Shown one piece after another: positions 49,943 to 59,200 of a stretch of DNA of 64,000 bases; positions within the stretch are counted from its first letter, which is position 1; every line of letters starts with the position of its first letter. This stretch comes from Euglena gracilis. Its lineage: Eukaryota; Euglenida; Euglenophyceae; Euglenales. The notes below the pieces were generated by a model. It was not told where the DNA came from, made no database searches, and worked only from the letters and a program-made list of their open reading frames with translations. Location: the NCBI GenBank assembly GCA_039621445.1, contig CP154954.1, forward strand, positions 53,766,155 to 53,830,154, written 5' to 3'. Both the position numbers and the translations under genes were made by a program.

Positions 49943-50122
49943 TGCGTGTGTGTGTGTGCGTGCGTGTGTGTGTGTGTGTGCGTGCGTGTGTGTGCGTGTG
50001 TGTGCGTGTGTGTGTGTGTGTGTGTGTGCGTGCGTGCGTGTGTGTGCGTGTGTGTGTGTGTGCGTGTGTGTGCGTGTGTGTGTGTGCGTGTGTGTGTGTG
50101 TGTGCGTGCGTGCGTGTGTGTG

Positions 50123-50209
<87 letters not shown>

Positions 50210-53200
50210 CGCATCGGCTTTGGCGGCCGGCATCCCCAGAGTCCAGGAAACGCAGCAGCACGTTGTTGGAGATTGTCGCTTGCAGCAGTTGAAGGCCGAA
50301 GAGGATGGCGCAGGGGCCACCGCGTTGGTCCCGAAGGGGCAGAGCTGCCGGCACCGGTGCATCCTACCCAAGGCCATCAAGGAGTTGGTGGACAGCCGGC
50401 GTCAGGTCAAGAAGCTGCTGGCACAAGAAAAGGTATCAGGCACTGGGTTAAGCAAAGTGCATCTTTGTTCTTTCCATTTTTGGGGGGTTTTCCAGGAATA
50501 ATTATTTTCTGTGTCAGACAGTCTTTTTTTGAAATGAAGTTTGTAACCATACCTCAGATTCCTGCAATATTTGTGTTACCCCCCCCCAGGCAGACAACAT
50601 GTCTTTTATTTTTTTCAGGCGGAGTTTTGCAAAAAATATTTAAGGTGTTCGAAGACGGTTTAAAAGGTTTTTTAAGGTTTTTTTAAAGGCATTTTAGAAG
50701 GTTGAGATTTTTGAAGCGTCCACGTTCCAAGAGCGGCCTTCAAAGGGGCTTGCCTTTCGAAGGCCAAGCCCTTCGAAGGGCATCGAACGTCGGCCCAGGT
50801 TGAAAATCAAAGAGTTAGAAACACATATTTTTGAGTTTTGAATGGACAGACAATGTTCCAGTGATGCCAGAAACCATTTTTTCCACAGAGCTGTAATATT
50901 TAAGGCGCTTTAAGAAACCTAAAAAAAAATTTAGAAATTCGTTCTGGAAAATTTCGAGCAAAAAAGAAGTCGTAAATCCTCGGCAAAAAAACATGCCCTG
51001 CCCCCAGGTTGTGTTAGGGTTAGGGTTAGGGTTAGGGTTGGGGTCTCCGTACCCCCCCTCCAGCAGTGCATCATGGGTCAGTCCGGCCTGGCCGAAGACC
51101 GGGCCAGAAAAAAATTATCAAGAGTTTTTGGCCGATTTAGGTGGGTGGGTGGGTGGGTGGGTGCCGCTGTTTTTTAGTCGGGTGCCGACCCCACCCGGGG
51201 GGGGGTCCCTGCCTGGGCAGACACTCCAAGGCACTCCAAATGCGAACGGGGGGCCCCCGGGGGGGGGGGGGGGCCCCCGGGGAACCAACAAAAAAGGGGG
51301 GGGGGGGGGGGGTAGGGCACACGGCCAAAAGTGCCCTAGAACAACCCCGGCGCCAGGGAGCCAAAAAATGGCCTATTTTCAAAGGAATCTGCCTGGGCAC
51401 AGGCCGAAATCCAACCCCCCAGGGGGGTAGTGCCTGCCTGGGCAGGCACTCACAGTCACTCCAGACCCCCCTCCCCCCCGGGGTTGATAAAAAAAATGGC
51501 TGGTGGGTGGGTGGGTGGGTCGGTCCACGGGGGGGGGGGGGGGGCAAAAAAAGGTGTTATGTGGTTTGGACCCTGGAAAAAAAATGCCCCCCGGAGGTCA
51601 TGGAGTAAATCTGTGATCCCCACACAGGCTGTATGGGAACAAAAAAGAATGCATAGAGTGTACAAATATTTCTGTAGCAGTGGTTGTAGCTGTTGAAATG
51701 TTATTTTTTTTTATTCCCAATCTGCCCAGGGCAGTCCTGAAGAGGTAATTTTTGCATACCAAGGACCGCCCTGCTTTATTGTCAAAGCCCCCCCTGTGGA
51801 TTTGCTTGACCTTGAACTTCAGCTCATTGAAGGCAGTTTTTACACAAACGACAATCCTGCCAATAGAAAGAACCCACAGGAAGAATGGGTGAAACAGGGT
51901 GCGATTTCCCGGTGGAAACAGGGCAATATTGGGTGGACAAGTATCACTGGCGGCTTTGGATAATCGCCCATTCACCCAAACCACCAAAGAGGTGTCTGTT
52001 TCGATTTTTTGATTTTTGTCCCCATTCAAGCCCTGAACCGCCCTCCCATCCGAATCTTTTAAGGGAGGGCATACAACCATAGGACTCTGTTATTTCTTTG
52101 ACTCAGGACCCTCAGAAGCGGGAAGTGCTGGACATTCGGCAAAAGGCGCTGAAGTTGACGGCAAACAGCATCTACGGCTGTTTGGGGTTCCAGGCAGAAC
52201 GTTTTTTCTCACCCCTCTTTGAATTTTTAGTTAGTTGGTGTTTGGTTGGTGATGTTGGCAGATAGGGGTACACAAGAGAGACACATTTGAGAGTTTTGAT
52301 TTTATTTTCCGGACTCAAAAAATTTTTCCATGTATTTGGTATGCATCGAATTTCCAACCACAACAGTTTGGCTGGCAGAGAATCCCCCAAATATCTTGAA
52401 ACCAAAAACGCTGTGGAGGCAGTCCTCCCGGTTCTACGCCCAGGCCATTGCGCAGCTGGTGACCGGCAAAGGACGGGAAGCCCTCACCAACACTGTGGAG
52501 TTGGTTCCAAGCAGGAATCTGTTGAACACCAATTCGCTGTTGATGGTCCACAGTTCGGAAATTCCGCCACCAGCAATGAACAGAAGTGCTGCTCAAATCC
52601 CCCTTCAGCAGGTTTCTCTCAGGGAAGATTGATTCCTCATTGGACGTCATCTACGGGGACACGGACAGCGTGATGATCAGCACCGGGATGCAGCCCCCCG
52701 ATGTGGCTCCAGCGCTGAGGATGGCCAATGCCATCAAGAAGGTGTCCGCCCCTTGTTTTCTCTCCGACGGGTTTCACTGGACAGCTGAGCGGCTCGGTCT
52801 CGAAGTTATTTCCGTTTCAATCCGCAATTTCCAGCTGCAATGGAGCCACTCTTTCAGGGCCGGTCTGAGGTCTCCGGGCCCATCCCATTGGGAGGTCAGC
52901 AACTGCCCAGGCAGTCAGCATTCTTTTGAGGTAGCCGATTTAGAGCCACCAAAGGACAAGGAAAGTATTTGCTCACTCCCTTCCTCCAAGGCAGTGGAGA
53001 AATGATGACATCTGGTCAATGAAATGCGAAGAGTTATACGCCAAATTCATTTCGCATGATAATGGAACATGAAAATGCATGAATGCATTTATGATTTCTT
53101 CTTTGCAACAAATTGCAATTTGACGCAGACAAAGTCGAAAGTTGCAAATCGTGTTTTCCTGAACTCTATTTTGTTTTTTTCCCCCAGCACAACAGGAAGC

Positions 53201-56200
53201 GGCGTGTCTTGTTTGTTGAGAGGGCAGATCAGCGACCTTTCAACGATGACATATTTGGAAGCTTTTGACCAGTTTTGTGCACCGTCCCCCTTGGTGGTTT
53301 ATTTTTTAAAAGGGGGTGGAAGTCTTGGGAAGAAGGTTACCCAGTGTGACACAAAATGAATGCATATTCCGTGCCCAGGAAGTCAACAAGGTCTACCGTT
53401 GTCTGGAGATCGACATCGACGGCATTTTTAAATCCATCCTTCTCTTGCGCAAGAAAAAGTACGCTTGCCTGATGCTGAAGGACCTCGCGCCCAGGCTCCC
53501 TGGCTTCATACACCAAGTTTGATGTTCGTCCATTGTTTTCTGTATGTTGTGGAAATATGTGTCGCAGAAACAACAGCACAAAAACTGGAACAACAATATC
53601 AGAACACATAAACATCAACGACGTCGATGACGACAACAACAGCAACAACAGCAACAACAACACGTCAATGACAAATTTGTGGGTTCTTCCCCCATTTTGT
53701 TTCCCACTGGTTAATCAGAAGGGGGTGCCCTCCTGAGCAGAAACATATTGGATTTTTCTCCCATTTTCTCTTTTTCTCAATGTACTTTTTGTGATGTGTG
53801 GACATGGCATTTATGTAAACAGTGGAAGCGGGTTAAATTTGGGTTCTGACACAAAGTGGATCCTGCATTTAACGCTAGTTTAGGCAAACCCAAAAAAAAT
53901 CAAGAAAAAAAAGAAAGAATTTTTTTCTTTCAAAGGAAAGAAAAAATCAAGAGCGCCACAAGTGCCACCAACCCCCCTCTTAAAGTGCAAGGGGTCTTTT
54001 CTGGTTGCCTTGTCGGCGCATTATCCCCGCATTTGTTCATTTGAAGTTGCTGTCAGTGCAGTCTTTTGTTTGCGTTTGTCTCCGGACCATACATCTCTCT
54101 AAGGTTTTGCGAACCCCGGGGGGGGGGGGGCGGCTGTCGGCTGCAGCCAGCCCCGATTTGGGCCCAGCCCAGCCGCAGCAGCCCCCCCCCCCGGGGGGGG
54201 GGGGGGGGGTGCTGATAGCCCTAGCTAGCCAGCCCCTTTTTGGGGGTCCAGCCCAAAATTTTTCGGCGCAAAGCGCCGAAATTTTTTGGAAAACTGTGTT
54301 CAAAAGTGGGTTAAAATGGGATTTGGGGGGCATTTGGGCCATTTTTGGGGGGTTTCAGATGCATCATTTTTCAAAGCTGTGTTCTGCAGGACATTTTTGG
54401 GTGTTTTTCCAATTTCAGTCCAGCTCGCCCCAGTTCGGGTCCAGCCGGGGTCCAGCCCCCCGGGGGGGGGGGGTGGGCGGGCTAGCCAGCCCAAATTTCT
54501 AGCCCTAGCCCAGCAACCCCCCCGGGGTCCTTAAAGAGATGTATGCTCCGGACATTTGTTTCGCGTTTCGCGGTGCGTTGCGCGGGGCAGCCTGCCGTGG
54601 AAGGGGGACCGGGCCGACAACATCAAGCAGGAGGTGAAGGGCCTCGACATGGTGCGCCGCGACTGGTGCGGCCTCAGCCAGGCCACCTCCCAGACAAGCT
54701 GTGATGGCAGGATTCTGCGCAGAGTGTGCACGCCCCACCCATCTGCCCAAGTACCAGCCCAGTCTCATGGCAGGATTTCTTGAATTAAGGGCCATATTTT
54801 AAGGATTGCTTCTTCGTGAAAGGGCCCTGATGGGGTTCACAATTTTTTCCTGCAAAGAACAAGTTGAGGCCGAAGAAAGGATCGATCCCCAGCATCTTTA
54901 GACCATCCAAAAATCAAAAAGGCGCAGTTTGATTTGGAATTGAGTTTCCCCATTTTTCCCCTGCAGATCCCCAATGTGCTGGGACAGGTTTTTTTTAATG
55001 ATGAGTTTCACCCTCACAAAAAAAACAGCACAGCACCGATAATTTTGGGAAAGGTGGTGGCTGACCCCCCCCCCCGAGGGGTCCTGGGTTGGAGCTGGGC
55101 CCGACCCGGGGTCGAACCAGGTCCAAAAAATGTTAAAAAATGCCAAATCCGGGTGCAAAAAAAATGTCAAAAAAATTGCCAATTGTGCAAAAAAAAATCG
55201 ATTTTTTGCCCCCAAATTTGCCCGGGCCAGCCCTTTTCAGATCCATTTTTGTCCATTTTTGCACCCCTGAATCGTCCGCCCCCCTGAGCGGCTGGAAATG
55301 AACTCGTTGAATAAAACTCGTTGATGGGGGGGGAGGGGAAGGGGGTCCGGGGCTGGAAAAAGGCTGCTGGCGGGCTGTGTTGCGTATCCTCCCAAATGTA
55401 AACAACCGGTTTCTTATATTTGGGTTTTTGGAGATCGGCCCCAGGGGTTGCTTATATTTGGGGGCTGATTACAATTGGAATTTGCTGATCAATGCAGTTT
55501 TTATGCAGTTTTAATGAAAATTCTTGCATAATGTCCAGTCTGGGGTTGCTTACAGGGGCTTTTAAGCCTTGGACCCCCTCCCCTCCCCGGGGGGTCCCTT
55601 GGACCCCCTCCCCCCATATCTTTTTTGGCACCAAATATTTTGAAAAAGGTGCTATTTTTAGCATTTTGGCCATTTTTGGGCAAAAGTGGGTGGGTGGGTG
55701 GGTGGGTGCCGACCCTCCCCCCTCTCCCCCAAAGCATGTTTTTGTGGTAGTCCACGAGAGCCAGAGGGGAAGGCTTGGCGAGCGAGGGGTTTGTTGTCTG
55801 CCTTTGAGGTCGGGTTCCGTGGCAGTCCACCCCACCCTTCCTGCACCAGCCACCACCCACCCACCAGGACTTTGATTTCCTGGCTCAACCGGTTTATGCG
55901 GTCACGTTTCCACTTTTAAATTTTTAGGCCGCCTTCACCCTTTTGGCCATTTTTTTACCATAATTAACCCATTTTTGACCACTTTTTGACTGCTTTTGCC
56001 CACTTTTGGCAATTTTGGGCCATTTTGTCCTGCCTTTTGGACCATTTTTTTTGGCCATTTTTGGCCATTCTAAACCACTTTTAGTGTTGTTTTTTTTGTT
56101 GTTTTTGCTTGTTTTGGTCACGTTTTGGTCCATTTTGACCTTTTTTTGATTATATTGTGTCAGTTTGTGGGATAGCGGATGCATTTTGCGCGGTGTCACA

Positions 56201-59200
56201 AACAGAGTGGCCAAAAGAGGCCAATGTTGTCAAGGATCAGCCAAAGGTGGCCAAAAGTGAACAAAAGCAGCTAAAAGTGACCCAAATTTGCCAAAAGCGG
56301 TATAAAGCATTCAGAAGCATCCAAGGAGCCACAAGAAGCAGCGCCAGGGCGGTCTTTAAGGGAGAGGAAAGTTTTTGTTTTTTTGTTTCCTTAAGGACTG
56401 CCCCCCCCCCTTTTCGGCCAAAGGGCCGGCTAAGGGCCAGAGTGGGATTTGAACGGGGGCAAAAATTAAACAGTCGAAAAACACAGTTTTTGATGATTTG
56501 GGGATGGTCCAAGGGTGCCAGGAATCAATTTTTTTCCCCTGATGTCGACCTGTTCTCGCTGAGAAATGCCAAAATCTCTTGCCCATTTTCCTGTGTATTT
56601 TTCACTGAGTGTGCTGGGACAGCGGAGTTTTTTTTTTATTTGCTTAAGGGCCGCCCTGAGCAGCGCCAAGGATTCTGTGATGGCTGGTGTTGGTGGTGTT
56701 TCCCACACAACATGAGGGGCTCATTGTGGTCCAAATTCAAGAGTGGGTTGGGAGGGAAACATTTTTTGACCGCAGCCGGCTGCGGCCGGCCACAGCTGAC
56801 CGCGGGCAACCATTCAGAATCCGTCATGGGTGCTCGGGGTTGCTTACATTGGGTGTCGGCCGAAAATCAGGCAAAGGGTTGCTAACATTGCGGGGGGGGG
56901 GGTTATGTGGTAAATGTGGGGGGGGGGGGGGTCGGTGTACACGGTGAGTGTGGTGAGGACCAGGGAGTTTCTAAAGACCCCAAATGCCCCTCAAGAACTG
57001 ATTTTTGCTGCAGCTTTTTCAGCCAGCCCAAACTTTCCAGCCTCTGAGCTGGACCCTCCTCCCCAGGAGTTCTTTCAGCAACGCCCTGAATACAACACAC
57101 ATGGTATTGATCCACATCCACCTGTGAATGTAGCGTAACACAAAGCACAGAATGCAATCGACACACGTTTGCACACACCGCAACAGGCACATCTGCAGGG
57201 TGCAAAGGGGCGTCCATCAAAGCCTGCCGCCAGGTGGTGCTCAATTGCATTCTGTCTGGCCGGCCGATGGATGAGATCCTTGACTCCATCCATGCCCACC
57301 TGTCAGGTGTGCATGGCAGAGGTTGATTGTTTGGTGATTCTTGTTGAAATATGGGTTTGAACAAGGGGGAGTTACACTTTTTTTCCCCGTTTCCTTGCGT
57401 GTTTTTTTCAATTTTGACAACCTTTTTGTTGTTGCTTTTTTCCTGTTTTTTTGTGCTTTTTTGTTTTTTTCCTATCTGCAACATAAGTTTTTGCGCAGCT
57501 CAGTAACATAAGTTTTTGCGCACCGCCCCAAAATTTTTTCTAGGTCAGAGGCAGCCCCTGGTGATGACATAGCATGCCAAAAAGAAGGGGAATGCTTACA
57601 GATATGCTTGTACGCGCTTCTCAGGATGTGTGATGGCCTGTTGGTGCACAATGGTGCACTCTAGTATTTTGTGTGGGCTCCACGAGCCACTTGTGCAGCA
57701 ACCAGACGGCTGTATGGAACCATACAGATTGAGGACAAACGATGGTTCGATGGACGGAAGGCGGCTTCCAAGGCTGACCAAAGGTCATCCTTGGTGTTGA
57801 AAACTCTGTTCTCGAGTTTTCTGGTCACAAGGGGCCAGATATGTTCAACGGGGTTGAGGTCCGGCGAATGCGCGGGCCAAATGCCCGTCCACTCCCTTGG
57901 CCTTTAACCACTCCTTGGTGGACTTGGACTGGTGAATGCTCGCCCCGTCCTGCTGGAAGAGGATTTTCTTGCTGGTGGCCCTGAGGGATGTGTACGATGA
58001 TGTGTAGTGTTCATCTTGGCTCTTGGTAACAAACCTGGGGCGTATGAAGTGCAACGCACTCTGCAGCACCTCCTGATAGCTTTTGGAGTCCATCCTCACT
58101 ACGTGTCTCTTGTACCTGGACAGAAGGTCCACACGGTACAAGCGGGACAGACATGGGTTAAGAATACCGGGCACTCCACTTTGGGGATCGCCCACTGCGC
58201 GGATGATCCGCCAGGCTGACGGGCGCTTTTGCAGGGGATTCCCCTTGTGAAGGCGAAGCCTTTGGGCCCCACCGGGCCACAATAGCCCGCACGGAGGACT
58301 CGTCCATGTCTACGGGTCGGTCCTTATATCGAACCCTGCACCGAGGGCGTAGGATGTGGTACGGGGGATACCAGTGCTTTGTGCCATCCTATGTCATCAC
58401 CAGGGGCTGTCTCTGACCTGACTTGGAATTTTGGGGGGGGTGCGCAAAAATTTATGTTACTGAGCTGCGCAAAATTTATGTTGCAGAGTGTATGAAAAAA
58501 TTGCTCGCTGTGGCCCTGGGTTTCCCCCGAAACCAAAAACTTTGTCAATTTTTCGAATTCTTTGCATTTTGTGGTCAACAAAATGCTTATTTTCATGCAA
58601 AATATAAGTTTTCCCTGGTGCAGCCAAAAAAAATTTTCCGCTCCTCTACTGCAGAAAGCGTGCATCCCTGGGGAGCTCCTAAAGGATTTTACATGCAATT
58701 TGCTTTTTTGTGTGTTAGTTTATTTGCATTTTTTGCGTTTTTTTGTGTTGCATTTTTTTGAGGGTCCATGTTGTGTCCCCCCCTCCCAATGGCACCAAGT
58801 GAGCGCTGGTTTTGTGTCCAACCCCCCTGGAACCAAAAGGTTTTCTTCCCTTGAAGTTTGCCCCCAAAAGGTTGTGTTTTTCCCATATGTTTTTGTTAGT
58901 TTGTTGGGGAAAAAATCATCTGAAAACACAGTTTCTTGTCATTCCTTGAAACCCCAGGAAAATTTTTCTGGCGCTTTGCGCTGTGTTTTTTTCCCAGGGG
59001 GGATCGACCCCCCCCCACCCTCAGCAAACAGCCAGGCATTATTTGTAAGGCAGTTTTTTCAAAAATTTGGGGCATTTTAAGGCGCCATTTTCCAGGGCTG
59101 TCCAGGCTTTTGATTTTGCACGTGGTCCGAAATCAAAAAAAACACAGCCTTTTGAGTTTTGGCTGGTTAGGCAATGTTCCAGCAATGCCAGAAATCAAAT

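Noticed and set aside
49298-50686. 462-codon open frame across the TG repeat, and antisense His-Thr frames
   Set aside because: The frame exists because TG/GC repeats contain no stop codons. Only the end of the frame (exon 19) is real coding sequence.
55492-55875. Frames on both strands around 55.5-55.9 kb
   Set aside because: They are built largely from C/G runs and GGGT repeats, with no family match and no splice sites joining them to the polymerase.
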